This document shows positions 8,075 through 16,437 of a DNA stretch of 64,000 nt, in pieces (within the stretch, counting starts at the first letter, position 1; the number at the start of each line of letters is the position of its first letter). The notes under the pieces are model-generated. The model ran no database searches and had not been told where the DNA came from. It was given only the letters and a program-made list of their open reading frames with translations. The stretch spans positions 434,001 through 498,000 of the forward strand of contig NZ_CP022188.1 in the NCBI RefSeq assembly GCF_003111665.1, in the 5' to 3' direction. The position numbers and the translations under genes were made by a program. This DNA comes from Parazoarcus communis. Lineage in GTDB: Bacteria > Pseudomonadota > Gammaproteobacteria > Burkholderiales > Rhodocyclaceae.

Positions 8075-9601
8075 ATGAAACCCGACAGACTGCTCGTAAT
8101 CGACGCCGACGGACTCGAAGCATGGCGCCACGAACGTGGTCGCCTCGAACCCTGCGCGCATTTCAGGGCGGGTGGAGACGAAGGTGTTGCCGCGTTCCGA
8201 AAATGGCTGGGGGCGCAGGCACATCGGTGCCGATTTGCCATCCTCGTCGATCTTGCCGAAGAGCGGTGCGCGCTGGAGCATCTTCCCCGCGCAAACCGCA
8301 ACGATCGCAAGGCAATGATCCTGCGCAAGATGCGCCAGCACTTCCCGGGCACGGACTTCACGACCAGCGAGCACCAGGGGCGACATGAAGGCAACCCGGC
8401 GCTCGATACATTCCTGTTCTGTGCACTGACGCGTCCAGCGCTGTTCGAGCCATGGTTCAAGGTACTCGAGCAAGCCTCGGCCATCGTGACCCGCCTCGAT
8501 ACCCCGCCTCGTCTGCTCGAGCACTGGCAGCGCAGGAGCCCCCTCGGCAAGGACACCTGCCTGCTACTCAGCCTCACGGCTGCCGGCATGCGTCAGACCC
8601 TTTTTCGAAACGGCAAAGTGAGCTTCACCCGCATTGCGCCCCCACGGGCAGGTTCGCTTGCGGAATGCCTGCCCTTCTACGCCAGCGAACTGTCCCAGAC
8701 CCGGGCCTATCTCGCAGCTCAGCGCCTGATCGCCGACAACGCAGCGCTGAAAACCCTGTTTCTTGCCCATCCTGCGGATCGCGACACCCTGGGCAGCATC
8801 AGCGCGCAGGACAAGGGCATCGACCTTCAGTTCACCGATCTCCCTGCACAAGCGCGACCACGGCAGCCCGACGGAGCAACATCCGACTCCGATTCGCGCC
8901 CTTTCCTGCTGCAAAGACTCATCGACAAACCCCCTTCGGTTCAGTATCCCGCCACAACACTGAAGAGCGAATACACCGCGGCACGACTTCGGCGCGGACT
9001 GTTCCGGACCGCAGGCAGCGCGGCCCTCATCATGCTCCTCGCCGCCGCAGCCATGCTGCTCGACGCCCGCAGCCTCGCGCGGCAGAGCGCCATGCTCGAA
9101 ACCGAACGACTCGCAGTACAGCAGCAGATCGACGACGTGAACAGGCAGCGTCCTGCGCTGCCCGCGCCAGTGGCCGTCACGCTCGACTGGCTCGACGAAC
9201 TTGAACACACCCGAAGCAGTTCAGTACCAGACGAATACGTGATGCATCAGGTCAGCACGATGCTCGACGCCACCCCGGCACTTCAGCTTGAGCGTCTGAG
9301 CTGGCATGCCGCCGATGCCGCACAGACCAGGAGCAGCACAACGACCGGGACGATGGGGATCGCCGTCGAAATCGACGCGAATCTTGCCCCCGAAACCACG
9401 TTTGCGGAAGACAGCCCGGTGGAGCAAAGCCTGCGCCTGATCGATGACTGGCAGCGCAGCTTTCATCTCGAGATACAGGCCAAACACCTCCCGAACATCG
9501 TTTCCACGGCTGACGAGCACGCGCGCGCCGCCCCCAGGCCGTCCCGCCTGAACCTGAGCTTCACGCTGCCGTTGGCACAAGCGGCGCAAGGCGGTCAGTG
9601 A
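8075..9601 (+). CDS. Pilus assembly protein, PilM-PilN (MshI/GspL-like) fusion
   Basis: A 508-residue protein. Its N-terminal ~290 residues look like a divergent actin-fold PilM/MshI domain (LLVIDADGLEAWRHERG at the start). A single membrane helix (AALIMLLAAAAMLLDARSLA) follows, then a periplasmic coiled-coil plus ferredoxin-like PilN/GspL-type domain. Such proteins form the inner-membrane alignment subcomplex that links platform and secretin. Similarity is judged from position, domain layout and topology; primary sequence conservation is weak. Start 8075 has a GGAG ribosome-binding site at 8062-8065. The gene follows the platform protein after a 14-base gap. Confidence 0.7.
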   Translation: MKPDRLLVIDADGLEAWRHERGRLEPCAHFRAGGDEGVAAFRKWLGAQAHRCRFAILVDLAEERCALEHLPRANRNDRKAMILRKMRQHFPGTDFTTSEHQGRHEGNPALDTFLFCALTRPALFEPWFKVLEQASAIVTRLDTPPRLLEHWQRRSPLGKDTCLLLSLTAAGMRQTLFRNGKVSFTRIAPPRAGSLAECLPFYASELSQTRAYLAAQRLIADNAALKTLFLAHPADRDTLGSISAQDKGIDLQFTDLPAQARPRQPDGATSDSDSRPFLLQRLIDKPPSVQYPATTLKSEYTAARLRRGLFRTAGSAALIMLLAAAAMLLDARSLARQSAMLETERLAVQQQIDDVNRQRPALPAPVAVTLDWLDELEHTRSSSVPDEYVMHQVSTMLDATPALQLERLSWHAADAAQTRSSTTTGTMGIAVEIDANLAPETTFAEDSPVEQSLRLIDDWQRSFHLEIQAKHLPNIVSTADEHARAAPRPSRLNLSFTLPLAQAAQGGQ

Positions 9602-10194
9602 TGGGCAGGCGCATTCCGTTACCTCTGCGCAAGGCTCTGGCGATCGCGATCGTTCTGCTCGCACTGTCAGGAACTGGGCTTGGGCTGTCCATCTACGCCA
9701 GGCATGACCAGACTCAGATGCTCGCACTTGCACAACGGGCACTGACGCAGGCCCGATCGCAACTGCAACAGGCAAGGGACGACACCGTGCGCAGCCAGCT
9801 CGCCCGGTCTCGCCTTGCCGCACTCGAGCTCATAGACGCCGATACCGTCCCGGGCCGCCGGCACGATGCACTGCGCAGGCTTCAGTCTGACCCTCACCTG
9901 TTCTCGGTCGAACTCAGGACAAGGCCACGCGTGCCAGACAAGCCAGACACCTCCGGACTGCCGACGCGCTCGATCCTGCATCTGAGCCTGCGTGCCGGCG
10001 TGCTGCATGAAGAAGCCCTGAGCGTCGCACTGCAATCCCTTGCCGCCACACCCGGAGTCAGTGTCATCCCGCGCGGATGCCAAATCATCCGCGCGCACGC
10101 GACTCACGACGACGGCCCTGTCGTCACACCACTGCATGCACGCTGCGAGCTCGACTGGATCACCCTGCACCCGGCCGCAGGTGCATCGTCATGA
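9601..10194 (+). CDS. PilO/GspM/MshJ-like inner-membrane pilus assembly protein
   Basis: A 197-residue bitopic protein. It has one N-terminal membrane helix (ALAIAIVLLALSGTGLGLSIYA), a coiled coil (QRALTQARSQLQQARDDTVRSQLARSR) and a small periplasmic alpha/beta domain, the PilO/GspM layout. The start ATG overlaps the previous stop (TGATG). A GTG three bases earlier is also possible. Identification rests on this architecture and on its place after the PilMN-like gene. No residue-level signature is available for this family. Confidence 0.65.
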   Translation: MGRRIPLPLRKALAIAIVLLALSGTGLGLSIYARHDQTQMLALAQRALTQARSQLQQARDDTVRSQLARSRLAALELIDADTVPGRRHDALRRLQSDPHLFSVELRTRPRVPDKPDTSGLPTRSILHLSLRAGVLHEEALSVALQSLAATPGVSVIPRGCQIIRAHATHDDGPVVTPLHARCELDWITLHPAAGASS

Positions 10195-10598
10195 GAGCCC
10201 GGCGCATCCTCGTCCTGCTACTGTGCGCCGCCCTCGCGATCAGCGGGCTGGCGCGCGCAGAACGCCCTGGACGCCTGTTCTTCACACCCGATGAACGGCG
10301 GGCGCTCGAACAGGCCCAGCTTCAGCCCGCCCCCAGCGCCACTCCCAAACAGGCAGGCATCCGCTTCGACGGCATGCTCTGGCGCGAGCGGCAGCTGGTG
10401 AAGTTATGGGTCGATCAGGACACACAGCAGCCGGATCCGCCCTACCACCCCGAGCTCGAGACCGCACAGCTCCGTATCGACGCACGCACAGGGCAGGAGG
10501 TTCGGCTGAGCGCCGGACAGCACTGGTCTCCAGCCAACACCACGCGGCAGCAGGGAACAATCCCGCTTCAACGCGGGGACGATGGCCGAGTGAAATGA
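10191..10598 (+). CDS. Small exported protein, PilP/MshK-like
   Basis: A 135-residue protein with a clear signal peptide (RARRILVLLLCAALAISGLARA). It has a basic/acidic FTPDERRALEQAQ segment and a C-terminal half that could form the short beta domain of MshK/PilP-type proteins (IRFDGMLWRERQLVKLWVD). It would connect the PilNO-like complex to the secretin. Function is inferred mainly from its position sixth in the operon, between the PilO-like gene and the pilin genes. Starts and stops overlap neighbours on both sides (ATGA), indicating coupled translation. Confidence 0.55.
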   Translation: MRARRILVLLLCAALAISGLARAERPGRLFFTPDERRALEQAQLQPAPSATPKQAGIRFDGMLWRERQLVKLWVDQDTQQPDPPYHPELETAQLRIDARTGQEVRLSAGQHWSPANTTRQQGTIPLQRGDDGRVK

Positions 10599-11839
10599 AA
10601 AGGGTGCAACAGGGATCCATTCTGATCGCAGTACTGCTGATCCTCGTGATCGGCGGCACCGGCGTGATGCTGAGCGCCGGCAGACTCTCGGCACGGATCC
10701 AGTTGCAGGCACAGGCCAGGAGTACGGTTGCGCTCGCGCAGGCAAGAGATGCGCTGCTCGGCTACGCCATCAGTTATGCCGAACAACATCCCGGCCAAGG
10801 CTACGGATATCTGCCCTGCCCCGACGCAGCCAATACCGGCTCGGCCCGGATAGGGGCATGCAATGTCCGCGACCACGGGGCCATCGGCCGTTTTCCCTAT
10901 CGCACCCTTGGGCTGTCCGATCTGCGCGACGGATGGGGTGATTGCCTGTGGTACGCGGTGGCGGGCAGCGTCAAGAACAACCCCAAGCCGCTCGCACTCA
11001 ACTGGGACAGTCCCGGGCAGTTCGATCTTACCGACAGTACAGGGCGACCACTCGCAGCTCAGGGCGGGCGGCCCCTGCGTGCAGTCGCGGTGCTGCTTGC
11101 CCCCGGCCTGGCCAACGCATCGCAAACAAGACCTCCTGCATCAGGGCGGCTCTGCCCGGGCAGCAACGATGCAGTTGCCGACCTTCCCGCCTACCTCGAT
11201 CAGCCCTACCCCGCAGACTTTTCATCCGCGCTTGCCATCGTGCAAGGGAATCCCACCGACACGGTCAACAACGACCTTATCGCCTGGATCACCACCGACG
11301 ACATCTTCGACGGCCTGCGCCGGCGGCACGACTTCCCCCTCCTCATCGACGCCATGATCAGTCGCGCGACCACTGCACTCGACACCGCGCTGAACCAGAC
11401 CGGCTTCCTTTCCGCTCACGCAACCCAGGTCAGCCCCGAACGCTTTCAGGGGGCGATCCCGGATGCCAGCACACTCGGCATCGCTCCGCAGTACGCGGAC
11501 CTGCACGACAACTGGCGCGACCAGCTGCATTTCGTGGTCTGTGCCAACGGCAGTCCCTGCCTGCAGGCATTCCTGACCGACACCGCCCATTCGCCTCCGC
11601 TTGCCGCCGTCGAATCATGTCGCGCACTTGTCCTGTTCGGTGGCGAACGCATTCGCAGCGGCGCTGCCGCGCAGTCACGCGAAAGCCCGGCCGAGCGCGC
11701 CGACCCTGTGCAGTTCTTCGAGGGGCTCACTGCCGCGAGCCTGGTGGCAGGCAGTGGAGATTTCAGTGGTTCAACCGCCTTCACCGTTTCGACACCCTCA
11801 AACCCGGCGAGCGTAGACGTGATCAAATGCATTCACTAG
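10595..11839 (+). CDS. Large pilin-like protein without the conserved Glu5 (K/PilX-like)
   Basis: A 414-residue protein with a short basic leader (MKRVQQG) followed by a hydrophobic helix (SILIAVLLILVIGGTGVML), like prepilins. It has no GFTLxE motif and no glutamate at position 5 after the cleavage site. Loss of that residue is typical of GspK/PilX-type minor pilins that sit at the pilus tip. The globular part contains LPCPD, FPYRTLG and DGWG motifs, and the next gene's product carries matching LPCPS, LPWRTLG and DAWG. The two are probably homologous. Several cysteine pairs suggest disulphides. The exact role is unknown. The start overlaps the previous stop (ATGA). Confidence 0.7.
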   Translation: MKRVQQGSILIAVLLILVIGGTGVMLSAGRLSARIQLQAQARSTVALAQARDALLGYAISYAEQHPGQGYGYLPCPDAANTGSARIGACNVRDHGAIGRFPYRTLGLSDLRDGWGDCLWYAVAGSVKNNPKPLALNWDSPGQFDLTDSTGRPLAAQGGRPLRAVAVLLAPGLANASQTRPPASGRLCPGSNDAVADLPAYLDQPYPADFSSALAIVQGNPTDTVNNDLIAWITTDDIFDGLRRRHDFPLLIDAMISRATTALDTALNQTGFLSAHATQVSPERFQGAIPDASTLGIAPQYADLHDNWRDQLHFVVCANGSPCLQAFLTDTAHSPPLAAVESCRALVLFGGERIRSGAAAQSRESPAERADPVQFFEGLTAASLVAGSGDFSGSTAFTVSTPSNPASVDVIKCIH

Positions 11840-12525
11840 CCCGCCCGCTCATCCGCGTCCGCCCGCATTCAGCCGCCGGCTTCACCCTCGTCGAGATGGC
11901 GGTGGTGCTGGTGATCCTTGCCTTGCTGAGCAGCACCCTGATGGCACCGATCAGCGGCCAGATCGAGGTACGTGCCAGACAGGAAACGGCATCCAGGCTT
12001 CACGACATCGAACAGGCCCTGATCGGCTTCGCCATCATTCACGGCCGCCTGCCCTGCCCAAGCACCGAACCCGACCCTGCGAGCCCCGCCTACGGGCTGG
12101 AGCAAAACCCGCCCTGCAACCACGGCAGTCCGGGCTACCTGCCCTGGCGCACCCTGGGAACCGAGCCGACCGACGCCTGGGGCAACCCGCGCACATCCGC
12201 AGCTACCAGCTGGCACGGTCACTGGCGATACCGCGCAGATACCGGCCTTACCGACGCAGCCATCACCGCCAACTCGACGACTCAAAGCAATCTGCAGATT
12301 CGCGACCACGCCGGCACGCCGATCACCACGACCAGCGCCTCACGCGCGGCTGCAATCGTCTTCTCCACCGGCCCGAACGGCATCGGCGACGGCCTCAACG
12401 CCAGTCATTCGGCAGGGGCTCCCGTTTTTGAAACCGGTGAAGCCACCAGCAGCTTCGATGATCAGCTGCACTGGATTGGCCACCCACTGCTGATCGCCAG
12501 GCTGGCTCAGGCGGGACGACTGTGA
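11827..12525 (+). CDS. Prepilin-type protein with LPCP/RTLG/DxWG motifs
   Basis: A 232-residue prepilin. An 18-residue basic leader is followed by GFTLVEMAVVLVILALLSS, the class III signal cut after Gly by a prepilin peptidase, with the conserved glutamate at position 5. The globular domain has LPCPS, LPWRTLG, DAWGNP and a terminal FDDQLHWIGHPLL segment, mirroring the preceding larger protein (RDQLHFVV). The start lies 13 bases inside the previous gene. It is probably a minor or major pilin of this machine, but I cannot say which. Confidence 0.8.
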   Translation: MHSLARPLIRVRPHSAAGFTLVEMAVVLVILALLSSTLMAPISGQIEVRARQETASRLHDIEQALIGFAIIHGRLPCPSTEPDPASPAYGLEQNPPCNHGSPGYLPWRTLGTEPTDAWGNPRTSAATSWHGHWRYRADTGLTDAAITANSTTQSNLQIRDHAGTPITTTSASRAAAIVFSTGPNGIGDGLNASHSAGAPVFETGEATSSFDDQLHWIGHPLLIARLAQAGRL

Positions 12526-12587
12526 TCGCATCCGGCGCCCTGCTCCGCGTGATTCATTCTCACCACGAAGCAAAAAGGAGTCGCAAC

Positions 12588-13244
12588 ATGAAAGCAAGGC
12601 AATCCGGTTTCACTCTGGTCGAAATCGCCATCGTGCTGGTCATCATCGGCCTGCTAATGGGTGGGGTTCTGAAAGGGCAGGAGCTGATCAACAGTGCCAA
12701 GGTCAAGAACCTCGCCCAGGATTTCCGCATCATCCCGCTGTACATCTATGGATACCAGGACAAGTTCCGCGCGCTCCCAGGTGACGACTTGCGCGCCGAC
12801 ACGCATGTGTGTCCGGCAGGCAACACGACCTGCACCACGCTCGGCGACGGCAACGGCCGGATTGATGGCGACTGGGACGCCGCAACGGCCACCCCGCAAC
12901 CCGAATCCGTGCTGTTCTGGCAGCATCTGCGCCTGGCCAACCTTGCCGGCGGGCCCACACAGACGACCGATCCCAACTTTCTCCCGCTGAACGCCGACGG
13001 CGGTCGCATCGGGGTGCAGGCAGGCGGAACCGGGGCGCCGCTTGGCGTCCGCGGCAGCCATGCCATGTGCTCGGGCGGGATTCTCGGAAAATACGTCGTC
13101 CAGCTAGATACCGCTCTCGACGATGGCGACCCGACGACAGGTTCGATGCGAGCCGGAACAGGAAGCGGCGCCACCCTCACCCCGATCAGCACCACAAACC
13201 CGCTCGACGAGGCAGTGGCCTACGCGGTCTGCCTGGGGTTCTGA
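12588..13244 (+). CDS. Prepilin with a calcium-loop-like motif, candidate major pilin
   Basis: A 218-residue prepilin with a seven-residue leader (MKARQSG) and FTLVEIAIVLVIIGLLMGGVLKGQELI helix. ATG 12588 is preferred over the ORF-opening codon at 12522 because AAAGGAG sits at 12574-12580. The globular domain has ALPGDD and then DGNGRIDGD, an Asp/Asn-rich loop resembling calcium-binding loops. ESVLFWQHLRLANLAGG follows, a pattern shared by a poorly characterised pilin family. It ends the operon and has its own ribosome-binding site, in contrast to the overlapping upstream genes, so it may be expressed more strongly. No prepilin peptidase gene is present nearby. Confidence 0.82.
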   Translation: MKARQSGFTLVEIAIVLVIIGLLMGGVLKGQELINSAKVKNLAQDFRIIPLYIYGYQDKFRALPGDDLRADTHVCPAGNTTCTTLGDGNGRIDGDWDAATATPQPESVLFWQHLRLANLAGGPTQTTDPNFLPLNADGGRIGVQAGGTGAPLGVRGSHAMCSGGILGKYVVQLDTALDDGDPTTGSMRAGTGSGATLTPISTTNPLDEAVAYAVCLGF

Positions 13245-13251
13245 GGGCCGC

Positions 13252-15219
13252 TCAGGCGCCTTTTAGCAATCGCTGCTCGGCCAACTCCAACCCCGCAGGA
13301 AGGCCGAGCAGCACGACCACGTCCCCCTCCAGAATGCGTGTTTCCGGGCCCGGCGACAAGCCGCGAATCCCGCGCCGGCGAACTGCGGACACCGAGACCG
13401 AGATCTCATCCAGGTGCAATTCGACAATGGTTTTCCCCACGGATGCAGCGCCCGGCGGCACCGACACCGAATGCAGACGGAACAGACTGGAATCCGGCTC
13501 GCCGACATCCGTTGCGCCATGAAAAAAGCCGCGCATCAAACCATAGCGCTGGTTCCGGATATCGCGAATCCGCCTCACCACGCGATTCAAGGGCACCCCG
13601 ACCAGCGCGAGCGCATGTGATGCCAGCATGATGCTGCCCTCGAAAGCCTCCGGCACGACCTCGGCCGCACCGCCCAGTGAAAGCTTGTCCATATTCGATT
13701 CGTCGGTGGCCCGCACCACAACCGGCAGATCCGGCCGTAACGCATGGGCGTGATGCATCACCCGCAGTGCGGCCTCGACCTCGCTGAAGGAAATCACCAG
13801 CGCGCTGGCGCGCATGATGCCGGCTGCCATCAGAGTCTCGCGCCGCGCGGCGTCGCCATACACCACGGTATCTCCGGCAGCGCCGGCTTCGCGCACGCGG
13901 TCGGGGTCGAGGTCGAGCGCCACGTAGCTGACGTTCTCCTGCTCCATGAAGCGGGCCATATACTGACCGCTGCGCCCATAGCCACAAACGATGATGTGCT
14001 TGTCGTTATTCAGTGACTGCGCTGCGACCCGGGTCAGCTCCATTGAGCGCATCAGCCACTCTGACGCCACGAAGCGCAGCACCAGTTTGTCGCTGATCTG
14101 AACGATCAGCGGAGCGGCAAGCATCGACAGCACCAGTGCCGCCACTGTCGTCTGCAGCAGGCCGGCCGGCATCAGATTTTCTCCGGCGATTTCGGACAAC
14201 AGCACAAACCCGAACTCTCCCCCCGCACACAGCCACAGCCCCGAGCGCATCGCAGTGCCCGGCGGCGAACCCAGCGCCTTCGACGCCGTGAAGACGATGC
14301 CGAACTTGAATACCAGCAGCGCAAGCACCAGACCAATTACCGCAGGCAGGTTGTGCAGGATCGCAACGACATCCAGGAACATCCCCACCGTGACGAAGAA
14401 CAGTCCGAGCAGCACATCGCGAAACGGCTTGATGTCCTCTTCCACCTGGTAACGGTACTCGGTCTCCGAAATAAGCATCCCGGCGAGGAACGCCCCCAGC
14501 GCGAGCGACAGGCCGACCAGCTCCGAAAGCCATGCCAGCCCGAGCGTAATCAGCAGCACATTGAGCATGAACAGCTCGCCCGACCTGCGCTTGGCCACCA
14601 CGGTGAACCACCAGTGCATCAGTCGCTGGCCGAACACAAGCACCAGTGCGAGCAAAACGACGGCCTTGACCGCCGCCAGCCCGAGCGTGAACGCAAGCTC
14701 CTCGGGCGGTCGCGACAAAGCGGGCAGGAGGATCAGCAGCGGCACCACCGCGATATCCTGAAACAGCAGCACACCGATCGTTTCGCGTCCGTGCCGACTG
14801 TCGAGCTCGAGCCGGTCGGTGAGCAGCTTGGACAGGATGGCGGTAGACGACATCGCCAGCGTGCCGCCAAGGGCAAAACTGGCAGTCCATCCGAAACCGA
14901 AGAGCCGTCCGAGCAGCATGGTCAGCAGCATGCAGGCCACCACCTGCAGGGCCCCCAGTCCGAACACGATGCGCTTCATCGCAAACAGGCGCGGCAGGGA
15001 GAACTCGAGGCCAATCGAGAACATCAGGAACACCACCCCGAACTCTGCGAGGTGGCTTGCGCCCTCCGACGATGGCACCAAACCCAGCGCGTGCGGTCCC
15101 ACCACTGCGCCGACAAGCAGATAGCCGAGCACCGGCGGCAGATTGAGGCTGCGGAATAGCGCCACCATCACCACCGAAGCGGCAAGCAGCAGCAAGACGA
15201 GTTCCAGGGTGTTCAGCAT
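13252..15219 (-). CDS. CPA2-family monovalent cation/proton antiporter with RCK (TrkA) domains
   Basis: A 655-residue protein of the KefB/KefC/YbaL type. It has about twelve membrane helices with LGYLLVGAVVGP, GGTLAMSSTAILSKLL, LLFQDIAVVPLL and GLSLALGAFLAGMLIS. A TrkA-N Rossmann domain beginning IIVCGYGRSGQYMARFM and a terminal TrkA-C domain (VVLLGLPAGLE) follow. It probably exchanges K+ or Na+ for protons at the inner membrane under nucleotide control. I start at 15219 (MLNTLELVLLLL), where the membrane domain begins; an in-frame upstream ATG at 15288 would add a charged tail overlapping the kdsD promoter. It is convergent with the pilus operon and divergent from kdsD. Confidence 0.88.
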   Translation of the reverse strand: MLNTLELVLLLLAASVVMVALFRSLNLPPVLGYLLVGAVVGPHALGLVPSSEGASHLAEFGVVFLMFSIGLEFSLPRLFAMKRIVFGLGALQVVACMLLTMLLGRLFGFGWTASFALGGTLAMSSTAILSKLLTDRLELDSRHGRETIGVLLFQDIAVVPLLILLPALSRPPEELAFTLGLAAVKAVVLLALVLVFGQRLMHWWFTVVAKRRSGELFMLNVLLITLGLAWLSELVGLSLALGAFLAGMLISETEYRYQVEEDIKPFRDVLLGLFFVTVGMFLDVVAILHNLPAVIGLVLALLVFKFGIVFTASKALGSPPGTAMRSGLWLCAGGEFGFVLLSEIAGENLMPAGLLQTTVAALVLSMLAAPLIVQISDKLVLRFVASEWLMRSMELTRVAAQSLNNDKHIIVCGYGRSGQYMARFMEQENVSYVALDLDPDRVREAGAAGDTVVYGDAARRETLMAAGIMRASALVISFSEVEAALRVMHHAHALRPDLPVVVRATDESNMDKLSLGGAAEVVPEAFEGSIMLASHALALVGVPLNRVVRRIRDIRNQRYGLMRGFFHGATDVGEPDSSLFRLHSVSVPPGAASVGKTIVELHLDEISVSVSAVRRRGIRGLSPGPETRILEGDVVVLLGLPAGLELAEQRLLKGA

Positions 15220-15262
15220 TGGAGCCTGTGGAGTTGAACGCCCGCCCCCGGCGAGGGGCCCG

Positions 15263-15271
15263 GCTGTTATA
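15263..15271 (+). promoter_or_regulatory. Candidate extended -10 promoter of kdsD
   Basis: TG-T-TATACA (15263-15271) matches the extended -10 consensus TGnTATAAT about 80 bases before the kdsD start. No good -35 box is present at the right distance, as is common with extended -10 promoters. It lies in the 132-base gap between divergent genes. Weak, inspection-only evidence. Confidence 0.35.
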
Positions 15272-15351
15272 CAATCGCGGCCAGTCATGCCTGCAGGTTA
15301 AGCTCTCCGTCAGGCTCCGCTTTTCTTTCAGTTTAACCGCTTCATCCTATT

Positions 15352-16347
15352 GTGAAACCAATCGTCCCCGACTCTTCATTGCTAGAAAGTGCTACCCGTG
15401 TCGGCCGCCGGGTACTTGAGATCGAGGCTGCTGCGGTCGCTGCGCTGGCCGGGCGCCTGGGCACCGAGTTTGAACAGGCCGTTGCGCTCATCCTGCAGAG
15501 CCCGGGCCGTGTCATTGTCACGGGCATCGGCAAGTCCGGGCATATTGCACGCAAGCTTGCTGCAACGCTCGCGAGCACCGGTACCCCGGCGTACTTCGTG
15601 CACGCTGCCGAAGCGGCACACGGCGATCTCGGCATGATCACCGAAGATGACGTCGTGATCGCACTATCGAACTCCGGCGCAAGCGACGAATTGATGATGA
15701 TCGTGCCGCAGGTCAAGCGTCGCGGTACCAGACTGATTGCCATGACAGGCAAACCCAACTCGCCGCTGGCCCGCGAAGCCGACGTGCACCTTGATGCTGC
15801 GGTCAGCGAAGAAGCCTGCTCGCTCAATCTCGCGCCGACCGCCAGCACCACTGCCGCCCTCGCACTGTGCGACGCCCTGGCGGTCGCCCTGCTTGACGCG
15901 CGCGGCTTCGGAGAGGAGGACTTTGCCCGCTCCCACCCCGGCGGCAGCCTGGGGCGCCGCCTGCTGACCCATGTCCGCGACGTGATGCGTGCAGCCAACC
16001 GCGTGCCGGTCGTTGCGGAAGCGGCACCACTGAACGAAGCACTGCTGGCAATGACCCGCGGCGGCATGGGCATGACCGCGATCGCGTCGTCGGACTCGAA
16101 GATCGCGGGCATTTTCACCGACGGCGATTTGCGTCGTGCGCTTGAGCGTGGCATCGATTTTCGCACCAGCGTGCTGGCCGACGTGATCACCCGTAACCCG
16201 CATTCGATCGGACCCGACGCACTGGCGGCGGAGGCCGCCGAGATGATGGAGCGCCTGCGCATCAGCCAGTTGCTGGTCATCGATGACAACGGCGCGCTTG
16301 CCGGTGCGCTCACCACGCACGACCTGATGCAGGCCAAGGTCATCTGA
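15352..16347 (+). CDS. kdsD: Arabinose-5-phosphate isomerase
   Basis: The enzyme interconverts D-ribulose 5-phosphate and D-arabinose 5-phosphate, the first step towards Kdo for lipopolysaccharide. The 331-residue protein has an N-terminal SIS domain (GRVIVTGIGKSGHIARKLAATLASTGTPAYFVHAAEAAHGDLG, then ALSNSGASDE). Two C-terminal CBS domains (VRDVMR..., and IFTDGDLRRAL... to LLVIDDNGALAGALTTHDLMQAKVI) match KdsD/KpsF length. Translation begins at a GTG. The last codons lie inside the first copy of a 20-base tandem duplication. Kdo-8-phosphate phosphatase (kdsC), normally next, is missing. Confidence 0.95.
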   Translation: MKPIVPDSSLLESATRVGRRVLEIEAAAVAALAGRLGTEFEQAVALILQSPGRVIVTGIGKSGHIARKLAATLASTGTPAYFVHAAEAAHGDLGMITEDDVVIALSNSGASDELMMIVPQVKRRGTRLIAMTGKPNSPLAREADVHLDAAVSEEACSLNLAPTASTTAALALCDALAVALLDARGFGEEDFARSHPGGSLGRRLLTHVRDVMRAANRVPVVAEAAPLNEALLAMTRGGMGMTAIASSDSKIAGIFTDGDLRRALERGIDFRTSVLADVITRNPHSIGPDALAAEAAEMMERLRISQLLVIDDNGALAGALTTHDLMQAKVI

Positions 16348-16373
16348 TGCAGGCCAAGGTCATCTGATGCAGG
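16325..16373. repeat. 20-base tandem duplication at the kdsD 3' end
   Basis: The 20-mer TGATGCAGGCCAAGGTCATC occurs at 16325-16344 and again, identical, at 16345-16364. It is followed by the first nine bases of a third copy (16365-16373). The first copy encodes the last KdsD residues, and the in-frame TGA stop is the first three bases of the second copy, so the protein is unaffected. Identical copies suggest a recent slippage or repair event at exactly the place where kdsC is absent. Confidence 0.95.
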
Positions 16374-16437
16374 GACAGTCTGTGCGAATGCAGTACATTT
16401 CCGGCCGCCCCGCTCGCGGCCGCCGCGGGTAAGCGCG

